A stretch of 38,043 nucleotides of DNA from Opitutia bacterium UBA7876 (GCA_002500665.1 DLRY01000075.1:1-38043); one strand, 5' to 3'. Counted from the first letter of the stretch, positions 7,137-15,069 are shown. Numbers and translations are program-made. The notes: a model not told the origin generated them from the sequence alone.

Positions 7137-9395
7137 TCAAAACTCGAAGTTCAGCCCCACGAACCCATTGATTCCAGGTTGCCTGTTGCGTTCTTCGGTG
7201 GAGCTTCCACTGTGTCCACCGCCCCTACGGGCGCTGGACCACAAAAAGTATCTTTGATCGGTCAAGTTGTTCAAACCTCCCCGAAACTCCCAATGATCCT
7301 CGAACTTATGCCATGCAACCAGATCAAGGACCAGAGAACCATCGATGGGAGGGGGTTCCCCGGCCGTCTGGTCGATTTCGGATTGTGCCTTTGCTCCGAT
7401 GTAGGTTGCGGTGATGCGCGAGCCCCAGGATTCTTCGGTCCCTCGCCATCCGAGGTAAGCAACCGACTTCCATGGCTCGACTGAGTTCAGAGGAGACTTT
7501 TCCTGATCCGTCCTGCGACCCCTCGACCAAGAAGCCGATATCCCTGCTTCGAGGGCCTGATCCTTCTTTTGCTTGGGGGAAGACTCCCAGTCCCAGCTAA
7601 ATTCAATGCCGTGGATCTCAACCTTGCCGAGGTTCTCATTTGAGTAAAGGTCCACCACACCCGGACTAGGTTGCTTGGCCAACTCGATGAACCCGTCGTA
7701 GTAATTCTTGAAAAACGAAAATTCGTAAATCCCCGAAGAAAACCTTCCCTGGGTACCAAGCTCAAAGCTGTCGGAGGTCTCTTCCTTAAGGTTTGGGTTT
7801 GCATTGATGATGAACGCGCTTGTCGAGCTGTCGGTAGGCGGATGCTCGAAAAAACCGTTTAGTTCCTCGGCCGAAGGATTCCTTATCCCATGGCTGTAGG
7901 ACAGGTAAAAGTTTATTTCCGGGGTCCATCTGCGGAGAAGGGAAACCGACGGAGAGCCAAGGATGGCGTTCTCGTATTCCACAGGGTTGAATCCGACGCC
8001 GGAGGTATTCGACTGGAAGGATTGATCATCAAGCGGGGTAACGGAATAATGGTCGAAACGAAAACTGGGAGTAAGTATCCAGGCCTCCTCCACTCCCAGG
8101 GAAATCTCATCAATCAAGAATATTCCCAGCCTGTCTGCCTCGGACGGAGCCATGCTTTTCCTGTCGTCCAGGTTGACGGAACCGTCCTGCAAGGTATCGG
8201 TCTTCAGGTAATTGCTTTCCACGTCCGACCTCGAGATCTCGATACCCAACCTCAAGGCATGGCTCGAGCGATCGAGCTCAATCAGCCTACTTCCCTCAAG
8301 TTCAAGTCCTGCAATCTTAGTCTGAAAACTGATATCCCTCCTCCGCTTGACGTTATTGTCCGACCTATCCTGCAAGTTGACCGACTCCTGCTTGGAGTCC
8401 TGCCTGTAAATCTGGCCTTCGAGTTGATCAAAAAACTCGGATCCACCCTCTGGCGAAAGCTCGCCCGCCAAGGAGAAGCGTTCTCTCTTTCGATCGCTCT
8501 GGTGGGTAACGGAACGATTGTTTCCAGTCTCGATTGAATCGACGTCGGTGAAGACGTCCTGCCCGAAAAGATCGATAGATGCAGTGACTTTCCAGGCATC
8601 CGCAACATAGACACTCTTGAAAACCATAGCATTGCTATGGAAATGCTGAGGGTCGGAAGGGCTTTCACTATTGTTCTTGCGCTCCGAGCCTTCCCGGAAA
8701 CTGTAGACGATGCTATGAGCAAGCACCCCGTTCCCGTAAGCTGCCGCCAGACGATTGTTCAGACTTTCATTAACCGAAGAAAGGGTAACGGAGTTCCTGA
8801 CCGAGGTTCCGCTCAAGCTCTTGCCCAGCAAGCTTTCCGGGCTAACCGTCCTCCCATTTACGGCGCCGCCCATGGCACCGCTTCCATAGAGACTTGAAGA
8901 GGCTGACTTGTAGAGTTCAACCTGCCCGAAGGTGGCCGGATCGAAGTATACTCGTCCCGGGCCCGCCATCCCGCCCGCTGTAAGAAATTCCTGAGGCTGA
9001 CGGATGCCATCAACGCTCAGTGAAACCCGATTCCCCTCCATCCCCCTGACGTTAATTGCCTTCTCTCCGCTACCAAGATAAGGGACGAGCGGATCGGCGC
9101 CGGTAAAGTCAAAGGGAACCGATACGCCCGGCTCGTATCTCAGGGCATCACCCAAGGAAAGGGCTCCCCTCCTCTCCAGTTCGTCACCGGTGATGGCGGA
9201 GTCGGATCCGGCCGTGTCGAGGGTTGACTTCTCGGACTTCGTGGCAATAACCGTCAAGGGATCCAAAGATGGTCGATTCTCGCATAGAAGAGAATGAGCG
9301 AAGGACGAACCAAAAAATGGAATGCATAAGCCAAGGACTCGCGGAAAAAGTTTGCATGAAGCCTTTGAAGGAAACGAAGTCACCTGGGGATTCAA
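7137..9395 (-). CDS. TonB-dependent outer-membrane receptor, heme/hemoglobin/transferrin type
   Basis: The 752-residue protein has a signal-like N terminus, a plug domain (GDALRYEPGVSVP, then INVRGMEGNRVSLSVDGIRQP) and a beta-barrel ending in NFEF, the terminal Phe typical of outer-membrane proteins. The NVRG-EGNRV-DGIRQP stretch and the later GIRNPSAEEL ... NPNLKEETS pair correspond to the RG.EGNRVL..VDG and FRAP/NPNL motifs of the TonB hemoglobin/transferrin/lactoferrin family, so heme or protein-bound iron is the most likely ligand. One His (FFEHPP) lies between the two barrel motifs, as in heme receptors. There is no ATG near the N terminus; TTG 9395 gives a suitable signal peptide but no clear ribosome-binding site, so the start is uncertain. 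It lies 22 bases downstream of the repeat protein gene and is probably cotranscribed with it. Confidence 0.85.
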   Translation of the reverse strand: MNPQVTSFPSKASCKLFPRVLGLCIPFFGSSFAHSLLCENRPSLDPLTVIATKSEKSTLDTAGSDSAITGDELERRGALSLGDALRYEPGVSVPFDFTGADPLVPYLGSGEKAINVRGMEGNRVSLSVDGIRQPQEFLTAGGMAGPGRVYFDPATFGQVELYKSASSSLYGSGAMGGAVNGRTVSPESLLGKSLSGTSVRNSVTLSSVNESLNNRLAAAYGNGVLAHSIVYSFREGSERKNNSESPSDPQHFHSNAMVFKSVYVADAWKVTASIDLFGQDVFTDVDSIETGNNRSVTHQSDRKRERFSLAGELSPEGGSEFFDQLEGQIYRQDSKQESVNLQDRSDNNVKRRRDISFQTKIAGLELEGSRLIELDRSSHALRLGIEISRSDVESNYLKTDTLQDGSVNLDDRKSMAPSEADRLGIFLIDEISLGVEEAWILTPSFRFDHYSVTPLDDQSFQSNTSGVGFNPVEYENAILGSPSVSLLRRWTPEINFYLSYSHGIRNPSAEELNGFFEHPPTDSSTSAFIINANPNLKEETSDSFELGTQGRFSSGIYEFSFFKNYYDGFIELAKQPSPGVVDLYSNENLGKVEIHGIEFSWDWESSPKQKKDQALEAGISASWSRGRRTDQEKSPLNSVEPWKSVAYLGWRGTEESWGSRITATYIGAKAQSEIDQTAGEPPPIDGSLVLDLVAWHKFEDHWEFRGGLNNLTDQRYFLWSSARRGGGHSGSSTEERNRQPGINGFVGLNFEF

Positions 9396-9417
9396 ACGGG
9401 GGAGTGACTCGAACCAA

Positions 9418-11019
9418 CTACTTCGAAGACTCGATGGTCATCCATGCCTGGGTGCCATAGTGGTAAAAGCGAGGCAAATCCCCACCACTCTGGAAATACA
9501 GCCAGCTGCTCGATGAATCATCGTAGAGGTAGGGATAGGCGTTTTTATTGGTGAAAATCCAGCCCCTGCCGGGCAAATAGAACCAGCCTTCGGTGTAGGG
9601 CGTATCCGCTGCTCCCCTTGAGCCAAAAGCGGCGGAGATTTGATCGATCAAAGCCTTGTTTGAAGTCGTGGCATCCAATCCGGCCAAAACTTCCTCCTTG
9701 TCGCTGAGGCCATCGCCATCGGTATCCGCAACTGCTTGATTGGTCCCATGAACGGCAAGTTCCTCGTAGTTGGACAACCCGTCCCCATCGTCGTCACCCG
9801 TATCCTTTGAGAAACGCGCAGTCAGGGAGAAGTTTGGAACCGCCACTATGGTAATTGGGTTGAGGGACCCGCCTGCCGCTCCGCTCCAATCCGCAAAAGC
9901 ATAACCGGGCGAGGGATTGGCGGTAAGCAGTACCGTGCTCTTCAAGTCGAAGGAACCCGTACCGCTGACCGTGCCGCCCTCAGCAATCGTTGCCGAAATG
10001 GAAACGGTCGGAGCCGACAGAACCCATTCTCCCTCGACGTCCCCCTGCGAATTATCGAGAACTCCATGGGTGGTCTGGTTGTAGTAGGACGGATAAGAAT
10101 AAGTGCTGCCGTCATTGCCAACGAATCCGGGGGGCAAAATCATCCATCCGGTTCCACCTGCCTCTATTTCAGAGCGCGTAAGAATCTCTTGAGTGTTGAT
10201 ATTGAACAAAACCTTGGCGAGATCCGGATTTGTGGCGTTTGGATCTACCGAGTCTGGATGCCTCAAGGTCCAACCGTTTTCCACATCGCTTTCCAGGTTT
10301 TCCACCACTCGGTGAAAGCTTAGGTTGTAGTATGCGGGGTGCTTGTATTTGTCGGGATACTTTGCCGGGCTAAGAAGGAGCCAATCGGTAGCTCCGGAAG
10401 CAACCTGCTCCGGCGTTATGACCGCCTTGGTCTCTATGTTGTAAAGGACTACCTTGACGTCGCTCGAATTGCCATCACTGGAATTACCGCTCGAGTTACC
10501 ATCATTCCCCGGCTGAATGGGAAAAGAATAAACTGCAAGAGTCCACTGGCCGACTTGAGAACCTTGAGTTCCATCAAGGACTTTTTCCTCGGTTTTATTG
10601 AAGTAGGCAGGGTGTGTGTATGGGGATTGATTTGCAGGATTTGCATCCAGAATCATCCAATCGGTGGTACCTGCCTGCACCTGCTGGGGAGTCAGGTACT
10701 CGTTCGATGAGCTGTTGTACAATGCCTTGGGAGCCTCTGTAAGAATCCAGTTCTCGGCTATTGAACCCGCGCTCGAGTCGACCACCTTATGGAAGACCGT
10801 GCTGTAATAGGCAGGATGCGAATATGAGGAAAAGTTCGGATTTTGAGAATCAAGAAGAGACCAAGGGGTGTTTCCGGATTGAACGGCATCGTGAGTAACT
10901 ACCTCGCGGGTACCCAAGTTGTACAAAACCTTCGTGCCGGCAAAGGATGCCGGCAACATGAGAGCCTGAATGAGCATAAAAAGGCCTGGCTTCGTGTTAT
11001 GTAACTTAAAACGATTCAT
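9418..11019 (-). CDS. Secreted repeat protein, four YxHPAYY repeats, InlB-like and Ca-binding modules
   Basis: The 533-residue protein has a signal peptide (cleavage near PASFAG, residues 24-28). Four repeats of about 65 residues follow at 30-95, 98-164, 189-253 and 269-337, the second and third separated by an Asn/Ser/Gly-rich linker. Residues 337-403 form a divergent InlB-type repeat (GGTVSGTG, ANPSPGYAFADWSG). Residues 407-445 hold two thrombospondin-type-3-like calcium-binding motifs (DDDGDGLSNYEE, DTDGDGLSDKEE). Residues 474-530 are an aromatic module (GWFYLPGRGWIF, YPYLYDD, WLYF) that I associate with surface proteins of marine Verrucomicrobiota. It is followed after 22 bases by the TonB receptor gene and preceded by Fur-like palindromes. 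A role in capturing iron or heme at the surface is inferred from that context only. Confidence 0.8.
   Translation of the reverse strand: MNRFKLHNTKPGLFMLIQALMLPASFAGTKVLYNLGTREVVTHDAVQSGNTPWSLLDSQNPNFSSYSHPAYYSTVFHKVVDSSAGSIAENWILTEAPKALYNSSSNEYLTPQQVQAGTTDWMILDANPANQSPYTHPAYFNKTEEKVLDGTQGSQVGQWTLAVYSFPIQPGNDGNSSGNSSDGNSSDVKVVLYNIETKAVITPEQVASGATDWLLLSPAKYPDKYKHPAYYNLSFHRVVENLESDVENGWTLRHPDSVDPNATNPDLAKVLFNINTQEILTRSEIEAGGTGWMILPPGFVGNDGSTYSYPSYYNQTTHGVLDNSQGDVEGEWVLSAPTVSISATIAEGGTVSGTGSFDLKSTVLLTANPSPGYAFADWSGAAGGSLNPITIVAVPNFSLTARFSKDTGDDDGDGLSNYEELAVHGTNQAVADTDGDGLSDKEEVLAGLDATTSNKALIDQISAAFGSRGAADTPYTEGWFYLPGRGWIFTNKNAYPYLYDDSSSSWLYFQSGGDLPRFYHYGTQAWMTIESSK
10009..10932 (-). repeat. Four protein-level repeats of ~65 residues
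   Basis: Within the surface protein, each unit begins K-V-L-Y/F-N, continues with a T-x-E/K-x-x-T stretch, then a-G-x-T-x-W-x-x-L, then a tyrosine motif, and closes with K/R/G-V-V/L-D/E ... W-x-L. The tyrosine motif is Y-S-HPAYY, Y-T-HPAYF, Y-K-HPAYY and Y-S-YPSYY in units 1-4. The repeats have diverged enough at DNA level to be stable. I do not recognise the unit as a named domain. Confidence 0.8.
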
Positions 11020-11041
11020 AAAAGCGGACTTATTATGATAA

Positions 11042-11056
11042 TGAGACCTGTTCTCA
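11042..11056. promoter_or_regulatory. Fur-box-like palindrome 1 (TGAGA-N5-TCTCA)
   Basis: A perfect 5-bp inverted repeat with five bases between its arms lies 23-37 bases upstream of the surface-protein ATG. It is preceded by GATAA; the stretch from 11037 to 11055 reads GATAATGAGACCTGTTCTC and agrees by eye with 13 of the 19 positions of the classical Fur box. The location would let a repressor block transcription or cover the start of the surface-protein/TonB-receptor message. Fur itself is not in the window. Confidence 0.5.
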
Positions 11057-11163
11057 ATAGCAACTGCAAAGGCCAGATGCCCTTTATAGACTTATTTTAT
11101 TACATATAGATCTTATTATCTGATACTTAAGAAATACATTAACTCGGATCCCCAAGTAAAACC

Positions 11164-11178
11164 TGAGAATAAGTCTCA
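11164..11178. promoter_or_regulatory. Fur-box-like palindrome 2 (TGAGA-N5-TCTCA)
   Basis: TGAGAATAAGTCTCA has the same arms and spacing as the palindrome 122 bases away. It fits the 7-1-7 Fur consensus TGATAATnATTATCA at about 11 of 14 defined positions. It lies about 145 bases upstream of the surface-protein start, between that gene and the divergent bacterioferritin gene. An AAGTACTT palindrome follows directly (11180-11187). Confidence 0.5.
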
Positions 11179-11452
11179 ATAAGTACTTGAGTTTGCCGGG
11201 TATTTGTTTCAGTTGATGAATTCGGAAAGTACCAAGTAAACCTAGCCAAACCGAAGGAGACGGACAACCCGTCTGATGCGTATCATGAAATCTTCACTGC
11301 CTTCTAAGTGTCAGCTTCCTTTTAAAATCCGGACTATGAATCTTTCCGTTCCACCCAATCCGCACCGTGCTTAAGTCGACTCTCCTCTGCCGATAATGTT
11401 AGTGTATTTAGAAGATTCTCCACAGTTAATGAGGGGATAAGGTATTCTGAAC
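11179..11452. other. Central part of the intergenic region: hairpin and possible 32-codon ORF
   Basis: This AT-rich stretch between the Fur-like boxes and the bfr promoter has no sizeable gene. A perfect hairpin AGACGG-ACAAC-CCGTCT lies at 11258-11274 without a T-run. Directly after it, ATG 11276 opens a 32-codon frame on the plus strand that ends with TAA at 11374, with a GGAGA 15 bases upstream of the ATG. The spacing is long and the peptide resembles nothing I know, so a small RNA, a leader peptide or chance are all possible. Confidence 0.25.
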
Positions 11453-11481
11453 TTGTCTTCATATTCAAGAGTTCCTAAAAT
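11453..11481 (+). promoter_or_regulatory. Predicted sigma-70 type promoter of the bacterioferritin-like gene
   Basis: A -35 box TTGTCT (11453-11458) and a -10 box TAAAAT (11476-11481) are separated by exactly 17 bases. The -10 box ends six bases before the ATG at 11488, so transcription would start at or next to the start codon. No Shine-Dalgarno sequence precedes the ATG, which agrees with a leaderless message. Confidence 0.4.
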
Positions 11482-11487
11482 ATAAGA

Positions 11488-11964
11488 ATGAAAGTTTCAT
11501 CTGCTGTACTAGAGGCCCTCAATGCAGGTCTCACAATCGAGCTAACTGCCGTTAATCAATACCTCATTCATTCCAAGATGTGCGAAAGCTGGGGCCTGCA
11601 CAAACTAGCCCAGCATTATTACGCCGAGTCAATCGAGGAATTGAAGCATGCCGAGGAAGTCATTGACCGAATACTCTTCCTGAACGGAACACCTGAGATC
11701 GCGCGTTATGACGTCATCCATGCCGGGAAGACTCCCGAAGACCAGATTTCCCACAACCTGGATATGGAATCCAAAGGCGTGGATACCTACAACGAGGCTA
11801 TCCAGGTTTGCATCGATCACAAGGACTCAGGGAGCCGCGAACTCATGGAGCGCATGGTAGTTGAATCGGAGGAAAGCGTCGACTGGGCGGAAGCGCAGCT
11901 CGACTTGATCAAGATGGTGGGCCTCGAGAATTACCTTTTCCAGCAGATCGGGCAAGCCAAGTAA
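11488..11964 (+). CDS. bfr: Bacterioferritin-like protein with altered active-site residues
   Basis: The 158-residue protein aligns by eye without gaps to most of E. coli bacterioferritin (NQYLIHSKM, WGL, ESIEELKHAE, RILFLNGTP, QLDLI, NYL). Bacterioferritins form 24-subunit shells that oxidise and store iron. Using E. coli numbering, ferroxidase ligands Glu18, Glu51, His54 and Glu94 are present. The position of Glu127 is Ser and that of His130 is Ser (local sequence ESEESVDW), and the heme-ligand Met52 is Leu. The subunit may therefore lack heme and have an incomplete second iron site, unless neighbouring Glu126, Glu128 or Glu129 substitute. It could also be one partner of a two-subunit shell. 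The gene is divergent from the putative iron-uptake operon; a kinase-like gene follows after 79 bases. Confidence 0.9.
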   Translation: MKVSSAVLEALNAGLTIELTAVNQYLIHSKMCESWGLHKLAQHYYAESIEELKHAEEVIDRILFLNGTPEIARYDVIHAGKTPEDQISHNLDMESKGVDTYNEAIQVCIDHKDSGSRELMERMVVESEESVDWAEAQLDLIKMVGLENYLFQQIGQAK

Positions 11965-12043
11965 AACTAACGCTTTCTCGTATCAAAGTGGACAGGGGAG
12001 GCGCTGCTCGGAAATCTCCCCCCCTACCATCGGAGTGGACTGC

Positions 12044-13123
12044 GTGACCAAGGATAAAGTCCAGAGGAAGAAGGAGATTTACTCTGTCAGCGGCCCCCTT
12101 CGGGAATACCTCAACCACTACAAGCGCGAGCTTCCCCTGCCTGTTGGGTACGACAACCTCCTCCAGACGGTCGACTCCTACCCGTTGATGAACGACAAAA
12201 ACGAGGACACCCTCTGGCAGACCATGGTCTACGACCAGCACTACGGGAGGGAAATCTTCGAGGGGCTCAAGCAGATCTACGTCCTCCTCCGCTCAGGGGG
12301 CGACAGGAAGATTCTCCCCAACCTCTACGTCGACCGTGTGGATTACTGCACCTTCGGAAACACCAAGCCGTTCCGGGTAAGAATCGTGAACCAGTACAAC
12401 GACAACCACGACTACTTCTACGTTAAGAAGGCCGACGCATCGCGGATCTACGGACTGGAACTGGAGCAACTCCTCTCCCCCAACGAAATCAATTTTCACA
12501 TCGACCGAGAAACCCTCGTGGAGGAGCACATCATTGGGGTTCCGGGGGACGATTTCATCAATAATTTCCTCTCTCGGGAGGACCTCAACGAGGTGCGTCT
12601 GGCCAAAGAGTTCATCAAGTTCAACGAGCGCTGCTTCGTGCGCCTCCTTGGGGACATGAGGGCTTACAACTACGTAGTGGAAATGACCCCCGACTTCGAG
12701 CAGAACCAATACCGGGTCCGAGCCATCGATTTCGACCAGCAATGCTACGAAGGCAGAAGGTCTTTCTACCTGCCTCAATTCTTCAAGAACAACCTTCCCG
12801 TGGTCGATCTCTGCAGCCGCCTCATCAACCTCGAGACCAGTCACCAGTACCAGCGGGAGGAACGCACCCTGATCAAGCGGCGCTTCAACGTAGCGCCCTC
12901 CCGCATAAAAAAGCTGCGCGAATGCATGTGCCAAGACCGCATTTCCAGTGATGAAAAGCTGACCAGGCTGCGCTCCGAACTCGGCCGCATGCACAAGGAC
13001 CCACGCTTCGAGGAATGCAGAAACATGGGAGAAGTCACCTTTCTCAATGTGGCCGTCCTGCTCGACTTGATGGAGGAAGCTCCGGTCCGCCTGCTTCAAT
13101 CCTCCCAAGCAAACCGACCTTGA
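12044..13123 (+). CDS. Conserved hypothetical protein with a probable kinase-like fold
   Basis: The 359-residue protein (from GTG 12044) is not of a family I can name. I chose GTG 12044 because a GGAG lies eight bases upstream; GTG 12035 is an alternative. Its core resembles atypical protein kinases such as HipA or aminoglycoside phosphotransferases: a beta-rich part with YFYVKKAD near residue 125 (possible ATP-binding Lys), a hinge-like VEEHIIGVPGDD near 159-170, LLGDMRAYNYVV near 202-213 in the place of the HGDxHxxN catalytic loop, and RAIDFDQQ near 226-233 in the place of the IDFG/IDFD metal loop. The substrate is unknown. There is no signal peptide, so it should be cytoplasmic. It follows the bacterioferritin-like gene and stops four bases before a sulfatase start. 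Confidence 0.65.
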   Translation: MTKDKVQRKKEIYSVSGPLREYLNHYKRELPLPVGYDNLLQTVDSYPLMNDKNEDTLWQTMVYDQHYGREIFEGLKQIYVLLRSGGDRKILPNLYVDRVDYCTFGNTKPFRVRIVNQYNDNHDYFYVKKADASRIYGLELEQLLSPNEINFHIDRETLVEEHIIGVPGDDFINNFLSREDLNEVRLAKEFIKFNERCFVRLLGDMRAYNYVVEMTPDFEQNQYRVRAIDFDQQCYEGRRSFYLPQFFKNNLPVVDLCSRLINLETSHQYQREERTLIKRRFNVAPSRIKKLRECMCQDRISSDEKLTRLRSELGRMHKDPRFEECRNMGEVTFLNVAVLLDLMEEAPVRLLQSSQANRP

Positions 13124-13127
13124 TCCA

Positions 13128-15035
13128 ATGAAAAGAAAACCCATCATTCCACTCGGACTTTTTCTCCTTTTGCAGGTTGCTCCGGCCAAGCCGAACGTGA
13201 TCTACCTGATGTCCGACGAGCTCGCTTATTTCGAGCTCTCTCACATGGGCAACCCCAAGATCAAGACCCCCGTGATCGATCGGTTTGCCAAGCATGGTAT
13301 CCGCTTCACCCATGCCCTTGCCGGGTCTCCCGTCTGCGCCCCCCTACGCTGCAACTTGATGACCGGCAAGCACGCCGGGCATGCCTCGGTCCGGGCCAAC
13401 GACGGAGGCACTCCGCTGCGGGCCGATGAGGAAACCATCGCTTCCCTGCTCAAGGAAAAAGGCTATGCCACGGGCGGATTCGGGAAATGGGGATGCGGGG
13501 GGCGCGATTCCACGGGCGTACCCGAGAAACATGGCTTCGACGTCTTCTTCGGCTACTACGACCAGGTCCACGCCCACAGTTTTTATCCGCCCTACCTGAT
13601 TCGGAACAGCGAGGAGTTCCACCTGCCCGGGAACGACGGCGGACGATCCGGCGAAACCTACGCCCAATACCCGATCGTGGAAGAGGCCCTTCGCTTCATC
13701 GAGAAAAACAAAGATCAGCCGTTCTTCTGCTACCTTCCCTTTACCCCGCCGCACGGGATGTACGACGTCCCGGAAAACGAACCCTCGTGGAAACTCTACG
13801 AGGGCGAAAAATGGATGGCGGACCCGAAGGTTTCCAAGGAAGCCAAGAATTATGCCGTCATGGTATCCATGATCGATCGGCAACTCGGACAAGTCCTCGA
13901 CCTGCTCAAGAAGCTCGGACTGGAGGACGACACGATCGTTTTCTTCACCGGAGACAATGGCGGGCAGGACCGTTTCCGTACCAAGAATCATCCCCGTGGC
14001 TACTTTGGGCCAAACCTCGACCCCAAGACCGGGACCGAGTTCCGGGGGGGTAAAGGAAGCCTCTATGAGGGTGGTCTTCGCATCCCCTTCCTCGCCCGCT
14101 GGCCCGGTCGAATAAAGCCCGGCCGGGTAAGCGACCTGATCTTCTACCAACCCGACGTCCTGCCTACCCTTACCGAGCTTTGCGGGGCGAGGACTCCCGA
14201 TGAGGTGGACGGTCTTTCCATCCTTCCCACACTCCTCGGCGAAAAGGAAACGGGTAGAAAGCAACAAACCCATGAAATGCTCTATTGGGAATACGGCAAT
14301 CAAGTCGCCGTAAGACACGGTTCCTGGAAAGCCGTCAAGGCTGGCAAAGGTCCGCAATGGGCCCTTTACGACTTAGCCAAGGACCCGAGCGAAACGACCG
14401 ACCTTTCCTCGACCAACCCCGGGCAACTGGCCCGCATGCAGGCTTTCGCCAAGAAGGAGCACGAACCCGTCCGGCCCGGTGTTTTTAATGATCCCTTGAG
14501 GGTCAGGCACCAAAGAGACCGCCAGGCCAAGTTCGGCTTCTCGACCGTGAGCTCCCTCGCCACGCTCAAGGGCTACCACCGCCTCGATCATCCCGGCTTG
14601 CTGTCCAGCGAAGAAATGAAACTGGTCTTTGCCAGCAGCCAGAACCTAGGGAACGACAAGCGGGCCCGCTACGTCGCGGACCGGAAACCCGAGACCATCT
14701 GGCATACCCAATTCAACCCCAGCCTCGAGAAACACCCACACGAGATCGTTCTCGACTTGAAGAAAAACCGCAAAGTGGGAGGCGTCCAGTATCTTGCCCG
14801 CCAGGATCCCGGATGGAACGGAACCTTTGCCAAAACCGAGTTCTACCTTTCCGGCAAGAGGGACGTTTTCGACGGAAAACCCATGGCCACCATTTTCAAG
14901 AAAAGGAAGACCCCACAAACCTTCCGCTTCCCCAAAACCCTAGAGGGACGCTTCCTAAGAATCCGGATCCTTTCCGAGGTAACCGGGAAACCTTGGGCTT
15001 CGGCGGCCGAGATCGGGGTCCTGATAGATGAATAG
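13128..15035 (+). CDS. S1-type sulfatase with C-terminal discoidin-like domain
   Basis: The 635-residue exported enzyme (signal peptide about 1-20) has the sulfatase signature SPVCAPLRCNLMTG. Cys70 would be converted to formylglycine, and the CxPxR core is intact. The N-terminal metal motif is SDE rather than the common DD, and GKWG replaces GKWH; both variants occur in a known subset of PVC sulfatases. DNGG near residue 278 and the GG-KGSLYEGG-R-P segment complete the alkaline-phosphatase-like fold. Residues about 500-635 form a beta-sandwich resembling an F5/8 type C (discoidin) carbohydrate-binding domain (YVADRKPETIWHTQF, EIVLDL, FYLSGK, GRFLRIRIL). It probably desulfates a sulfated glycan in the periplasm or outside the cell; the linkage cannot be told. 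Its start follows the upstream gene by four bases. Confidence 0.9.
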   Translation: MKRKPIIPLGLFLLLQVAPAKPNVIYLMSDELAYFELSHMGNPKIKTPVIDRFAKHGIRFTHALAGSPVCAPLRCNLMTGKHAGHASVRANDGGTPLRADEETIASLLKEKGYATGGFGKWGCGGRDSTGVPEKHGFDVFFGYYDQVHAHSFYPPYLIRNSEEFHLPGNDGGRSGETYAQYPIVEEALRFIEKNKDQPFFCYLPFTPPHGMYDVPENEPSWKLYEGEKWMADPKVSKEAKNYAVMVSMIDRQLGQVLDLLKKLGLEDDTIVFFTGDNGGQDRFRTKNHPRGYFGPNLDPKTGTEFRGGKGSLYEGGLRIPFLARWPGRIKPGRVSDLIFYQPDVLPTLTELCGARTPDEVDGLSILPTLLGEKETGRKQQTHEMLYWEYGNQVAVRHGSWKAVKAGKGPQWALYDLAKDPSETTDLSSTNPGQLARMQAFAKKEHEPVRPGVFNDPLRVRHQRDRQAKFGFSTVSSLATLKGYHRLDHPGLLSSEEMKLVFASSQNLGNDKRARYVADRKPETIWHTQFNPSLEKHPHEIVLDLKKNRKVGGVQYLARQDPGWNGTFAKTEFYLSGKRDVFDGKPMATIFKKRKTPQTFRFPKTLEGRFLRIRILSEVTGKPWASAAEIGVLIDE

Positions 15036-15036
15036 A

Positions 15037-15069
15037 TCGATATCCCCTGGGTATTGCAGGCTCGATATC
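15037..15069. repeat. Two TCGATATC direct repeats upstream of the desaturase gene
   Basis: The octamer TCGATATC occurs at 15037-15044 and 15062-15069, 25 bases apart, in the 77-base gap before the desaturase gene. Each contains the palindrome GATATC. The spacing is about 2.5 helical turns, so the copies would lie on opposite faces of the DNA. An operator role is possible, but the motif is short. Confidence 0.25.

Noticed and set aside
9380..9420. Stretches resembling tRNA T-arms (GGTTCGAGTC and GTTTGAATCCC on the minus strand)
   Set aside because: No acceptor, D or anticodon stems can be built around them, and they lie in the end of the repeat-protein gene and the start of the receptor gene.
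12293..13189. 298-codon open frame on the minus strand
   Set aside because: It is antisense to the kinase-like gene, arises from its codon bias, and lacks recognisable domains or a signal.
13344..14357. 337-codon open frame on the minus strand
   Set aside because: It is an antisense shadow of the sulfatase gene, whose motifs are all intact on the plus strand.
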